DNA from: Microbulbifer elongatus
Lineage (GTDB): Bacteria > Pseudomonadota > Gammaproteobacteria > Pseudomonadales > Cellvibrionaceae
Direction: 5' to 3'
Length of the DNA: 64,000 bases
NCBI RefSeq assembly: GCF_020524885.1
Contig: NZ_JAIVKJ010000005.1
Span: 1 to 64,000 of the forward strand
In this document: piece after piece, positions 19,532 through 28,640 of the stretch
Layout of the letters: every line of letters starts with the position of its first letter
Position numbering within the stretch: the stretch's first letter is position 1
Notes under the pieces: generated by a model
What the model was told of the DNA's origin: nothing
Seen by the model: only the letters and a program-made list of their open reading frames with translations
The model's database searches: none
Program-made: the position numbers and the translations under genes

Positions 19532-19572
19532 TTAACGATTGAAACACTCTCGAAGCTGTAATTGGAGAAACC

Positions 19573-20979
19573 ATGTTGAAACCCCTGATGAGCTTTACCG
19601 GCGGTCTCGCTGCCGCATTGCTGACGATGACAGCACACGCAGTTCCCCTGAAACAGGAAGACCTGTCAGTCGCAGAGGTACTGCGGGATCGCGCGCTGGA
19701 GTCCTCTGATGCCTATAGCCTCGTTGAGTCCCTGACCGTAGAAGTCGGGCCGCGCCGCGCTGGCACCAAGGGGGACGAGCGTGCGGTTGCCTGGGCTCAG
19801 GACAAGATGAAAGCGCTGGGGTTTGATCGCGTATATACCGAACAGATTGATGTAAAGCGCTGGGCCCGTGGCCATGCCCACGCGGAGGTGACGGCACCTT
19901 TCCCGCAGCCGCTGGTGGTAACGTCTCTCGGCTACGGCGCCTCCACGCCGGAAGGTGGCCTCACTGCGGAGATCGTCGAATTTGCCGATGTGGAAGCGCT
20001 GATGAAGGCGCCGGCACGCAAGGTGAAAGGCAAGATCGCCTTTATCAACAAACGCATGGATCGCGCCCGCACCGGTGAGGGCTATGGCCCTGCGGTACAG
20101 GGGCGCAGCAAGGGGATGCGGGCTGCGGCAGAAAAGGGCGCAGCGGCGATGATGTTGCGCTCAGTGGGTACCGATTCTGATCGCTTCGCGCATACCGGGA
20201 TGATGTCCATTGACGGCGTGGAGAACCCGATTCCCGCGCTCGCCCTGTCAGCCCCCGATGCCAATTTGCTGGAAGCCATGCTGGAGCGTGGCAAGCCGGT
20301 GGAGGTGAAGCTGAATGTCCACAATGAGGCACTGGCAGATGGCCCTTCGTTCAATGTGATCGGCGAAGTCGTCGGGCGCGAGAAGCCGGAGGAAGTGGTA
20401 CTGATCGGCGCGCATCTGGACAGCTGGGATGAGGGCACTGGCGCACTGGACGACGGCGCTGGCGTTGCCATTGTTATGGAAACCGCGCGCCTGATCGCGG
20501 AACTGCCCCAGCGTCCCCGCCGTACCCTGCGCGTGGTACTGTTCGGCGCCGAGGAGATTGGCCTTGTCGGTGCCAAGCAGTATGTGGATGCTCACCAGAA
20601 TGAGCTGGATAAGATCATTATGGTGTCCGAGTCCGATTTTGGTGCCGGCAAGATCTGGCGCTTCGATACTCGTGTACCGGAAAGCAAGTTCGCTATTGCG
20701 GACCAAATGATGCAGCTGCTCGCACCGCTGGGTATCGAGCGCGGCAACAACAAGTCCTATGGCGGTCCCGACAGCAGCGTTTTTGTTGCCCGGGGCGTTC
20801 CGGCGATGGGGCTGTACCAGGATGGCACTGACTACTTTGACTATCACCATACGCCCAACGACACTCTGGACAAGGTAAAGCCTGAAAACCTGAAGCAGAA
20901 TGTGGCTGCCTGGGTGGTGATGTCTTTTCTCGCCGCCGAAATGGAGGGCGACTTTGGACGGGTGCCCACCGAGCACTGA
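19573..20979 (+). CDS. Exported M28-family zinc aminopeptidase
   Basis: A 468-aa exported peptidase with a signal peptide (residues 1-23, ending AHA) and a PA-type insertion around 120-260. The M28 catalytic domain has zinc ligands H281 (HLDSWD), D293 (LDDGAG), Glu of FGAEEIGL, Asp in ESDFG and His in YHHTPND. The family includes carboxypeptidase Q-like and leucyl aminopeptidases that trim peptides in the periplasm or outside the cell. TTGGAG lies 5 nt before the ATG. A strong terminator follows at 20992. Confidence 0.9.
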   Translation: MLKPLMSFTGGLAAALLTMTAHAVPLKQEDLSVAEVLRDRALESSDAYSLVESLTVEVGPRRAGTKGDERAVAWAQDKMKALGFDRVYTEQIDVKRWARGHAHAEVTAPFPQPLVVTSLGYGASTPEGGLTAEIVEFADVEALMKAPARKVKGKIAFINKRMDRARTGEGYGPAVQGRSKGMRAAAEKGAAAMMLRSVGTDSDRFAHTGMMSIDGVENPIPALALSAPDANLLEAMLERGKPVEVKLNVHNEALADGPSFNVIGEVVGREKPEEVVLIGAHLDSWDEGTGALDDGAGVAIVMETARLIAELPQRPRRTLRVVLFGAEEIGLVGAKQYVDAHQNELDKIIMVSESDFGAGKIWRFDTRVPESKFAIADQMMQLLAPLGIERGNNKSYGGPDSSVFVARGVPAMGLYQDGTDYFDYHHTPNDTLDKVKPENLKQNVAAWVVMSFLAAEMEGDFGRVPTEH

Positions 20980-20991
20980 TACCGACTTCAG

Positions 20992-21016
20992 AAACCCCGC
21001 AATCGCGGGGTTTTTT
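20992..21016 (+). terminator. Rho-independent terminator after the M28 peptidase gene
   Basis: AAACCCCGC and GCGGGGTTT form a 9-bp stem with the loop AATC, continuing into a T run. Confidence 0.9.
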
Positions 21017-21124
21017 GTGCGCCAATTGGCGCCTTGTTCGTCTTACCTGCAAATTCATTGACTTTATTTTTTGCCGTCGTGCATGCTTCGACTACATTCA
21101 CCTCAAGTCAACAAGGAGTGCACA

Positions 21125-21619
21125 ATGGCAAACGTCACGATGAAGGGAAATCCGGTGGAAACCGTGGGCGAGCTACCCGCAGTGGGCGACCAGGCGCCGG
21201 CTTTTACCCTGGTACAGGGTGACCTCTCTGATCTCACTCTGGACAGCCTCGCGGGCACGCGTGTAGTGCTGAATATTTTCCCGTCTGTGGATACCGGTAC
21301 CTGTGCCACTTCTGTGCGCACTTTCAATGAAAAAGCGACTGCACTGGATAACACTGCGGTAGTCTGTATTTCAGCAGATCTGCCCTTTGCCATGAGCCGC
21401 TTCTGTGGCGCCGAAGGAATCGAAAACGTCAAACTTGGGTCCGCATTTCGCTCCGAGTTTGGCAGTGATTACGGCGTTACCTTCAAGTCCGGCCCACTTG
21501 CGGGACTGCTGTCGAGGGCGGTAGTGGTGATCGACGAGGCGGGTAAAGTTGTTTATACCGAGCAGGTGGCGGAAATTACCGACGAGCCCGATTACGAAAA
21601 GGCACTTGCTGCCCTTTAA
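21125..21619 (+). CDS. tpx: Thiol peroxidase (atypical 2-Cys peroxiredoxin)
   Basis: A 164-aa peroxiredoxin that reduces peroxides with electrons from thioredoxin. The peroxidatic Cys60 is in [12 protein letters not shown] and the resolving Cys94 in SRFCGAEG, matching E. coli Tpx Cys61/Cys95. Length and spacing are typical. I use the ATG at 21125 with AAGGAG 7 nt upstream; the frame's earlier ATG at 21071 gives an unrelated N-terminal extension. It is a second peroxide-defence gene in the window besides gpx. Confidence 0.95.
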   Translation: MANVTMKGNPVETVGELPAVGDQAPAFTLVQGDLSDLTLDSLAGTRVVLNIFPSVDTGTCATSVRTFNEKATALDNTAVVCISADLPFAMSRFCGAEGIENVKLGSAFRSEFGSDYGVTFKSGPLAGLLSRAVVVIDEAGKVVYTEQVAEITDEPDYEKALAAL

Positions 21620-21662
21620 TTCACTGAGTCCCGATCTGCCGTTGATCAATCACGGGAGCCTC

Positions 21663-22550
21663 ATGAAATCCTGGTTTCGCATTGCCGCGATACTCTGTCT
21701 CGTCTGTTTATCAGTTCCCGGGGCATTCGCGGAATCTGTGGAATATCAGATCGAGCGCATGAAAGATAATGTTTATCGGTTTACCGCCGGAAACTATCGC
21801 TCGGTATTCATGGTCGGTGATAGCGGTATTTTTATCACCGACCCACTGGGGAAAGCTGCCGCACAGTGGTTGAAGCGGGAATTGGGTGAGCGGTTCGATG
21901 TGCCGGTACGGTATATGGCCTACAGCCACAACCATGTGGATCACACCATGGGCGGGGAAGTATTCGCAGACGCCGGTGTGACGGTGCTTGCGCATCAGTA
22001 CGCTGCAGAGGACCTGGCATGGACCCGGGCACCCACGGCCATGCCAGATGTCACTTTCGAAAAAGAGCTTCGGGTCAACCTCGGAGCCGACTATGTACTG
22101 CTGCGCTACTACGGCCCCAATAATGGCCGCGGTTCGGTAAGCATGCGTTTTATGCCGGCGAATGTGATTCACGTGGTGGACTGGGTGGTGGTCGGGCGCA
22201 TGCCCTACCAGAATCTGCCGGGCTACGATATTCACGGAATGATCCGCTCAACACGTGAGCTTCTCGGCGAAGCCCCTTTCGAACTGTTTATCGGTGGTCA
22301 CGCAGAGGCGGGAGGGCGGAAAGACGTCGAGCGCTATCTGCAGTACCTGGAGAGCCTGTACGCGGCCGTGCGTGATGGCATGCTCGAAGGAAAAGACCTG
22401 GCGACATTAAAGGCAGACATTCGCTTGCCGGAATTCAGTGACCTGAAAATGTACGAGGCCTGGCTGCCCTCGAATATCGAGGGCGTATACCAGACCCTGA
22501 TCGACCAGTCGTACTTCAATATGCGCGAGGACATTCGCCCCGCGCCCTGA
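21663..22550 (+). CDS. Exported metallo-beta-lactamase-fold hydrolase
   Basis: A 295-aa protein with a signal peptide (residues 1-22, ending AFA) and an MBL fold. The metal motif SHNHVDHTMGG (HxHxDH) is clear, and a later HGM/GGHAEAGG segment supplies further His ligands. The N-terminal strand block (VYRFTAGNYRSVFMVGDSGIFITDP) is that of SoxH/quinoprotein-relay-type MBL proteins. Substrate unknown. It is 43 nt after tpx. The frame starting upstream at 21549 overlaps tpx and is rejected in favour of the signal-peptide ATG. Confidence 0.85.
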   Translation: MKSWFRIAAILCLVCLSVPGAFAESVEYQIERMKDNVYRFTAGNYRSVFMVGDSGIFITDPLGKAAAQWLKRELGERFDVPVRYMAYSHNHVDHTMGGEVFADAGVTVLAHQYAAEDLAWTRAPTAMPDVTFEKELRVNLGADYVLLRYYGPNNGRGSVSMRFMPANVIHVVDWVVVGRMPYQNLPGYDIHGMIRSTRELLGEAPFELFIGGHAEAGGRKDVERYLQYLESLYAAVRDGMLEGKDLATLKADIRLPEFSDLKMYEAWLPSNIEGVYQTLIDQSYFNMREDIRPAP

Positions 22551-22582
22551 ATCGCGTTGTTCGCGAACGTACGCACCACCGG

Positions 22583-24469
22583 TTATCGGTGTTCTCCTCT
22601 GAGCCCCAGTACCTGCTCCTGAAGCTCTTCCAGTTTGACCGCCGATGCCTCCATTGGTTTTCCTGCAACCACGCCAACTCTGGACCAGAACCTCTTCGGT
22701 AGTGTGCTGAACGCGTGCCCATCTTTGTGGCTGAAGAAACTACCCCAAAGGCCGCGCAGGGCCATGGGGATGACGGGTACCGGCGTGCGCTGCAGGATTT
22801 TTTCGATACCCGCCTTGAACGGTTGCAGCTCGCCGTCTTTGGTCAGCTGGCCTTCCGGGAAAATACACAGCAGATCTCCGTCTTTCAGGCCCTGCTCAAT
22901 GTCTTCAAATGCTTTGGCGTAGCCCTCGGGATCCTGTTGCCGCGAACAAATGGGAATTGCTCGGCTGGTTTTGAAAATAAAGTGTAAAACCGGGATCTCG
23001 TAGATGGGCTTGTACATGATAAAGCGGATAGGGCGGCGCACTGCACCGGCCAGCAACAGAGCGTCCACATAGCTCACATGGTTGCAGGCGATAATTGCTG
23101 GGCCCTCAGCGGGGATTTTTTCCAGTCCCTCATGCTTCACCCGGTACATGGTGTGTGACAGCAGCCAGATCAGCAGGCGCATAGCAAACTCGGGTACGCG
23201 GTTAAATACGAAAATGGCGACTGCCGCATTCATCAGGGCGATGATCAGGAAGAACTGCGGGATGGTTGCCTTGAGGACATTGAGAAATACGATGCCGAGA
23301 AGTGCGGCCACCACCATAAACAGGGCATTGAGCACGTTATTGACGGCAATAATTCGCGCACGGATCGTCGGTTCCGATCGTTCCTGCATCATTGAATACA
23401 GGGGGACGATAAAGAACCCACCAAAGATGCCGATCAGGGTCAGGTTGATGAGAATGCCGAGGGATCCATCGGTTGCCCAGAAGGCCGCTACCGTGGATTC
23501 GCTGGGTGGTTGGTAGGCGCCGGTACTCATCCCCAGCAGGATACCCACGATGGTAAGTCCCGCGGCGCCAATGGGCACTAGCCCCAGCTCCACTCTACCG
23601 CCGGAGAGCCGTCCACACAGTAATGACCCTACCGCTACGCCGATGGTAAAGCAGCACAGCAGCAGGGTGACCAGTGACTCGCTGCCGCCCAGGACATTGC
23701 GGGTGAGGCTGGGAATCTGGGTCAGGTAGGCTGCGCCCAGCAGCCAGAACCACGATATACCAATAATCGCGTAAAACACCGATGGTGTTTTCGCGGCCTC
23801 CTTCAGAATGCGCCCAGTCTGGGTGATCGGGTTGTAATTGATTTTCAGGTCTGGCGCCGGTGCTTCTGCCTGCGGGATATTGCGCGCAGCGAGATAGCCG
23901 AGACCGGCGGTGGTCATGATGATTGCGGATATCCACCATAGCCCGAACTGTCCTTCACCGGTTTGCCCGGCCAGGAGGCCGCCGACAATGGTACCCAGCA
24001 GAATGGAAACAAACGTGCCCATTTCCACCAGGGCATTGCCCCCAACCAGCTCGTTTTTCCTAAGGTGCTGGGGCAGGATTGCGTACTTAACCGGGCCAAA
24101 GAAGGCGGATTGCACGCCGAGCAGGAACAGGACAGTCAGGCAAAGATAATTGTTGCCGCTGAACAAGGCCGCCACACCAAAGCTACCAATACCTATTTCC
24201 GCCAGTTTTATCCGTCGAATCAGGGTACTTTTATCGGTTTTATCCGCCACCTGCCCTGCAGTCGCGGAGAACAGGAAGAACGGCAGGATAAACAGGCCCG
24301 CGGCCAGGTTGATCAGGAGGTTGGCTTCACTGGCGGCAAGCCGGAACGCGATCATGACGATCAATGCGTTCTTGAAAACATTGTCGTTAAAGGCGCCGAG
24401 AAACTGAGTGCAAAAGAAGGGCAGAAAGCGACGGCTGCCCAACAGCTCGAATTGGCTCTTTGCGGCCAT
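22583..24469 (-). CDS. MFS transporter fused to a PlsC acyltransferase (LplT-Aas-like)
   Basis: A 628-aa fusion. Residues 1-410 are a 12-helix MFS domain of the LplT lysophospholipid-flippase type, starting with FLPFFCTQFLGAFNDNVFKNAL. Residues ~425-610 are a PlsC acyltransferase with HVSYVD (HX4D) and FPEGQLTKDG. Together they would flip lysophospholipids across the inner membrane and re-acylate them. In many bacteria a third acyl-ACP synthetase domain (as in Aas) follows; it is absent here, so the acyl donor must come from elsewhere. GGAG lies before the ATG. Confidence 0.85.
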   Translation of the reverse strand: MAAKSQFELLGSRRFLPFFCTQFLGAFNDNVFKNALIVMIAFRLAASEANLLINLAAGLFILPFFLFSATAGQVADKTDKSTLIRRIKLAEIGIGSFGVAALFSGNNYLCLTVLFLLGVQSAFFGPVKYAILPQHLRKNELVGGNALVEMGTFVSILLGTIVGGLLAGQTGEGQFGLWWISAIIMTTAGLGYLAARNIPQAEAPAPDLKINYNPITQTGRILKEAAKTPSVFYAIIGISWFWLLGAAYLTQIPSLTRNVLGGSESLVTLLLCCFTIGVAVGSLLCGRLSGGRVELGLVPIGAAGLTIVGILLGMSTGAYQPPSESTVAAFWATDGSLGILINLTLIGIFGGFFIVPLYSMMQERSEPTIRARIIAVNNVLNALFMVVAALLGIVFLNVLKATIPQFFLIIALMNAAVAIFVFNRVPEFAMRLLIWLLSHTMYRVKHEGLEKIPAEGPAIIACNHVSYVDALLLAGAVRRPIRFIMYKPIYEIPVLHFIFKTSRAIPICSRQQDPEGYAKAFEDIEQGLKDGDLLCIFPEGQLTKDGELQPFKAGIEKILQRTPVPVIPMALRGLWGSFFSHKDGHAFSTLPKRFWSRVGVVAGKPMEASAVKLEELQEQVLGLRGEHR

Positions 24470-24560
24470 GGGAAGACTCCTTTGGCTGAATCCCGTTCAA
24501 TCTTACTAATATTTACCCATCGAATGACAGCCTCAGATGTCGATAACAATGCAGTAAAAA

Positions 24561-24586
24561 AAAGCCCCGCGGTATGCGGGGCTTTT
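24561..24586 (-). terminator. Terminator of the M13 peptidase gene
   Basis: AAAGCCCCGC and GCGGGGCTTT pair in a 10-bp stem with a 5-nt loop. The A run on the left becomes a long T run on the minus strand, so it mainly ends the minus-strand M13 transcript, 47 nt after its stop. Confidence 0.85.
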
Positions 24587-24632
24587 GTGAGGCGTGGGAT
24601 ACTGGATATCCTTACCAGATCCCTTGATCCTT

Positions 24633-26717
24633 TTACCAGATCACTACGCGCTCTTCTTCCGGCAGGTACATGCCGTCACCTTCTTTTACGTCAAACGCGG
24701 AGTAGAAAGCCTCGATATTCGGCAGTACGCCCTGCACCCGGTACTCCGCGGGGGAGTGCGGGTCGGTTTTCAGGCGCTCGCTCAGGGCTTCTTCGCGCAT
24801 CTTGCTGCGCCATACCTGGGCCCAGCCAAGGAATACACGCTGGTCGCCGTTGAACCCATCGATCACCGGCGCTTCCTCGCCGTTCAAAGACATTTTGTAG
24901 GCCTTGTACGCGATGCCCAGACCGGACAGGTCGCCGATGTTTTCACCCAGGGTCAGCTCGCCGTTTACGTGCTCGCCTTCCAAGGGCTCAAAACCGCTGT
25001 ACTGGGCGACCAGCTTGCCGGTGAGACCTTCAAAGTTTGTGCGGTCGGAGTCGGTCCACCAGTTATTCAGGTAGCCCTTGCCGTCGAACTTGCTGCCCTT
25101 GTCATCGAAGCCGTGGCCGATCTCGTGACCAATCACGCCGCCGATACCACCGTAGTTCACGGCATCATCCGCGTTCATGTTGAAGAACGGCGGCTGCAGG
25201 ATGGCTGCGGGGAAAACAATCTCGTTCATCGGCGGATTGTAATAGGCGTTCACGGTCTGCGGGCTCATATGCCACTCGCCGCGGTCCAGCGGCTTGCCCA
25301 GCTTGTCGCGCTCGTTCAGGGTTTCAAACAGGGTAGCGGCGATGGCGTTACCGACCAGATCGTCGGCATTTACCTGTAAATCACTGTAGTCGCGCCACTT
25401 GTCCGGGTAGCCGATCTTGGTGGTGAAGTTGGCCAGCTTGGCCAGGGCTTCCTTCTTGGTGTCCTCGCTCATCCACGACAGGGATTCGATGGATTCCTTG
25501 TAGGCGGCTTTCAGGTTATCGACCAGTTCCACCATGCGTGCCTTGGCTTCCGGCGGGAAATATTTTTCCACATACAGCTGGCCCACCAGCTCGCCGACGG
25601 AACCGTTGACGAACTGCACCGCACGCTTCCAGCGAGGTTCCATTTCCTTGGTGCCGCGGATGGTGGTGCCGTAAAAATCAAAGTTGGCCTGGGCGATTTC
25701 GCTGTGCATATAGGGCGCAGCGGCGGAGAGCACCTTGATTTTGAGGTAGCGCTTCCAGGTATCCAGTTCAGTGTCGGCGATAATCTGATTGACGGCCTCA
25801 AGGTATTCGGGCTGCCCGACGAGGAAATTCTCTGCCTTTTCCAGGTGGGCTTTCTGCAGGTAGCTGTCCCAGTCTACTGCGGGCACCAGCGTCTTCAGTT
25901 CGTCGATGGACTTTTTATTGTAAAACTTCTCCGGATCGCGGTTTTCCACACGGGTGCGGTGGTGCTCCGCGAGGCTCTTCTCGAGCCCGTAGATGGACTC
26001 GGCATGCTCTTCGGCGCTGTCCAGGCCCGCAAGCTGTTGCATTTCTACCAGGTAGTCCCGGTAGGCCTGCTGAAGTTTCTGGCCTTTCTCGGAGTCATCG
26101 AAGTAGTAGTCGCGATCGGGAAGTCCGAGGCCAGACTGCCAGATGAAAGTGATGTAGTTTTCCACATCTTTCAGATCCTGATTGATCCCGGCGCCGAAGG
26201 GCGTTGTGTAACCAACCGTATCGGCATAGGCAAAGAAGTCGGTCAGGTCTTTCTGGGACTGGATGGCATCGACCTTGGCCAGCTCACCGGAGATTGCGTT
26301 CAGGCCCTTCTTTTCGATGAGCTCTTCATTCATGAAACTGTTATACAGGTCGCCGATCTGTTTGGCGCCCGCGTTGTTAGCGTGCTTACCAGCCTCCATG
26401 ATCAGGGCTTTTACTTCCTCGGTGGCCTTGTCACGCAGGATGCTGAAGCCACCCCAGCGGGATTTGTCCGCAGGGATCTCGGTGGTCTTCATCCAGTTGC
26501 CATTGACGTAGGAGTAGAAATCATCCTGCGGGCGAATGCTGGTATCCATGGCGCTGAGGTCGATACCGGAACCCAGGGCAGCTACCTGAGTGCTAGAGGC
26601 CTCGGCAGCGCTGGTCTCCGGAGAGTCGGCCTTGGGGTTATCGGATTGCGAACAGCCGGTAAGGGTTGCGCCCGCAATGGCGCCGGCAATTGCCAGGGGT
26701 AGAAGCAGTTTTTTCAT
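24633..26717 (-). CDS. M13-family metallopeptidase lipoprotein (PepO/neprilysin-like)
   Basis: A 694-aa zinc endopeptidase of the neprilysin family that degrades small peptides. The lipobox LTGC puts the lipidated cysteine at residue 22, followed by a Ser/Ala/Glu-rich spacer. The M13_N domain spans about 55-440. The catalytic part has NAYYNPPMNEIVFPA, the zinc-binding HEIGH (VIGHEIGHGFDD) and the third ligand in ENIGDLSG. The C-terminal RVQGVLPN and VWRS blocks are also conserved. AAGG lies 6 nt before the ATG. Envelope-located by the lipid anchor. Confidence 0.93.
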   Translation of the reverse strand: MKKLLLPLAIAGAIAGATLTGCSQSDNPKADSPETSAAEASSTQVAALGSGIDLSAMDTSIRPQDDFYSYVNGNWMKTTEIPADKSRWGGFSILRDKATEEVKALIMEAGKHANNAGAKQIGDLYNSFMNEELIEKKGLNAISGELAKVDAIQSQKDLTDFFAYADTVGYTTPFGAGINQDLKDVENYITFIWQSGLGLPDRDYYFDDSEKGQKLQQAYRDYLVEMQQLAGLDSAEEHAESIYGLEKSLAEHHRTRVENRDPEKFYNKKSIDELKTLVPAVDWDSYLQKAHLEKAENFLVGQPEYLEAVNQIIADTELDTWKRYLKIKVLSAAAPYMHSEIAQANFDFYGTTIRGTKEMEPRWKRAVQFVNGSVGELVGQLYVEKYFPPEAKARMVELVDNLKAAYKESIESLSWMSEDTKKEALAKLANFTTKIGYPDKWRDYSDLQVNADDLVGNAIAATLFETLNERDKLGKPLDRGEWHMSPQTVNAYYNPPMNEIVFPAAILQPPFFNMNADDAVNYGGIGGVIGHEIGHGFDDKGSKFDGKGYLNNWWTDSDRTNFEGLTGKLVAQYSGFEPLEGEHVNGELTLGENIGDLSGLGIAYKAYKMSLNGEEAPVIDGFNGDQRVFLGWAQVWRSKMREEALSERLKTDPHSPAEYRVQGVLPNIEAFYSAFDVKEGDGMYLPEEERVVIW

Positions 26718-26863
26718 GGTTGGCCTTTTGGGCTTGTTATCGTTGACCGGTCGCTTGACCGGGTGAAAGCGGTATCAATCCCCTAGTATGCACTGGTGTG
26801 CTTATGGGGCAAGCGGCCATGCGGCCAGTTGCAGGCCAGGAGCGATGGAATTCAGGCAATAAA

Positions 26864-26888
26864 AAACCCCGCGAGGCGGGGTTTTTGG
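26864..26888 (-). terminator. Terminator of the chalcone-isomerase-like/TonB gene
   Basis: AAACCCCGC and GCGGGGTTT pair in a 9-bp stem around GAG, with A and T runs on both sides. It lies between the minus-strand TonB-type gene and the M13 gene. Confidence 0.85.
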
Positions 26889-26912
26889 AAGCTTGTCTGA
26901 TGTGTTTCCTAA

Positions 26913-28118
26913 TCAGTCCGGGAGGCGGAAGGTAATAGGCACGGAGAATCGATACTCATCCAGTTTGAGCTGAGCCGGCGTGGCCGGGTAAGGGCCAGCG
27001 CGCTCTACCGCTTCCAGGGCCTCGCGGTTGAGGCTCGCATAGCGGGACTCCTGCAGTGTGCTCACGTCCTTGACGTTACCCTTTTGGTCGATGGTCACGT
27101 TCAGGCGTACGCTGCCTTCCTGGCCGCGCTCTTGGGCGCGTTTCGGATAGCGAATGTGCTTGAAAGTGTGACGCAGCAACATCGAGTGATAAATCTGGCG
27201 GGCAAGAATCATGTCGGCGGTCAGCGGTGCCTCGTCTTCTTCCTCCAGTTCCTCTTCCACTGGCGCTGAACGGCGGGTGGTGGTGGGCTTCAGAGGCTTC
27301 GGCTGCGAGGTCGGCGCCTGGGCAACAGTTTCCGGTTTGGACTCGGCAAGAGCGGGCGCGGGCTTTGCGATGGCGGGCGCACCAATGGCAGCCAGTGTGG
27401 GCGGCGGGATGTCTGCTTTGAGGTCAGGCTTGGGTGTGCCGGTAGTGGCTACCTGAGCAGGCTCCGAATTCTTGGGGGTCGGGGCTGCGGCTTGCTGCTC
27501 TTCGGCTTCCTGCTCGTCCACCATGGCTGCGACCTGAGCAACGCGGTCGGCACCTGGCTGCAGGGATTCATAAGTGGCCAGTAGGCCGGAATCTACTTGA
27601 CCGGACCCCATAAGGCCGTCACGGAAATCGGTAGAGGGAGGTACCGGGCCAATCCAGGCGCGCAGCAGGGTATTGAAGAAATCTTTATCCTCAATCATAC
27701 CGAGCATGATGTCGTTCAGGGATACGGAAGTGGTACCCGTATCTGCTGCGAAGTCGACACGGAGGCGATCTCCGGCCACTAGCCGACCCTTGAACAGGTT
27801 GGCAAAGGTCACCATGTTCTCAGCTTGCCCGGTTAGGGTATTGCCCGCGTTATTGATGGCAATGCCTTCCATCCACTGGTTGCGGAAGCGGCGAGCGGAA
27901 AGTCGTTCCGCGATGACACGGACTTCGAGGCTGCGCGGAATGCTATTGTTGAGCAATGTGCCGGCGTCGTTGGCGAGCCGTTCAGAGTAAACGGCGGCGA
28001 TGTATTGATCTTTATTGAATTGTTGTTCCAGAGCGAGACCGTTCAGCAGCGGCGCGGCTTTTGCAGTCAGGGCCGTAGCGAACAACAGCAGGGCAATGAC
28101 AAAGTTGGTCGTTTTCAT
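26913..28118 (-). CDS. Chalcone-isomerase-like / TonB C-terminal fusion protein
   Basis: A 401-aa exported protein. A signal peptide (1-22) is followed at ~25-165 by a domain resembling the bacterial chalcone-isomerase-like family (YIAAVYSERL, RSLEVRVIAERLSARRF, and a closing FFNTLLRAWIGPVPPS). A Pro/Ala/Glu-rich linker (~190-300) leads to a TonB C-terminal domain (~315-401: RYPKRAQERGQEGSVRLNVTIDQKGNV). It lacks TonB's N-terminal membrane anchor, so it would be a free periplasmic protein. Role unknown; binding to an outer-membrane receptor or partner is inference. The next gene downstream is the M13 peptidase, after a terminator. Confidence 0.75.
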   Translation of the reverse strand: MKTTNFVIALLLFATALTAKAAPLLNGLALEQQFNKDQYIAAVYSERLANDAGTLLNNSIPRSLEVRVIAERLSARRFRNQWMEGIAINNAGNTLTGQAENMVTFANLFKGRLVAGDRLRVDFAADTGTTSVSLNDIMLGMIEDKDFFNTLLRAWIGPVPPSTDFRDGLMGSGQVDSGLLATYESLQPGADRVAQVAAMVDEQEAEEQQAAAPTPKNSEPAQVATTGTPKPDLKADIPPPTLAAIGAPAIAKPAPALAESKPETVAQAPTSQPKPLKPTTTRRSAPVEEELEEEDEAPLTADMILARQIYHSMLLRHTFKHIRYPKRAQERGQEGSVRLNVTIDQKGNVKDVSTLQESRYASLNREALEAVERAGPYPATPAQLKLDEYRFSVPITFRLPD

Positions 28119-28640
28119 TTTTGCTTTGGTATCTATTCCAACGCCGGATGGGCAGAACCCGGCAGATAAAGCGCTGAAAAATCAATCAAAATACCCCAGA
28201 GAAATTTCCAGTCACTTGGATCGCACCCTCCCCCCGAAAGGCGCGGGCCTCGTATAAACCGGCCGGGAAACCTAAGGATGATTTTTTATCCAGTTTTGGG
28301 CGTGGATTAACCGAGGCTCTCCTCAACTCTACTGTAACTGCAATGGAGTTCAACCCCGAAATGGGTAAAATGTCTCGTTTTTTCAAATCCGGCCATTGGC
28401 GGGGCAGACAGCGGTCACTTTCCGCCTAGAATGCGGTTTCGGGTTATGCACGCCGGATCTGGCAAAATTGTTAGTGCATCAGTGGAAGGCTGGTCCACTC
28501 TAACTTCCCCCGGTTATGCAACCTGGCGCAGCAAGCGAGCAATATATAGAAGGGCGATCCGACCCAGCCGGTAGACAACCGTTATTTGTCTAGACCACAT
28601 TCGAACAAGCCAAGAGTTTCAACCAAACTATACGAGTTAC
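28119..28640. other. Intergenic region, 522 bp, divergent promoters
   Basis: No gene is supported. It separates the minus-strand TonB-type gene and the plus-strand cNMP-binding gene, so it must hold two promoters. No clear -35/-10 pair or palindrome stood out. Confidence 0.5.

Noticed and set aside
25704-26702. 332-aa plus-strand gene opposite the M13 peptidase gene
   Set aside because: A shadow of the strongly supported M13 gene; no start signal or domain.
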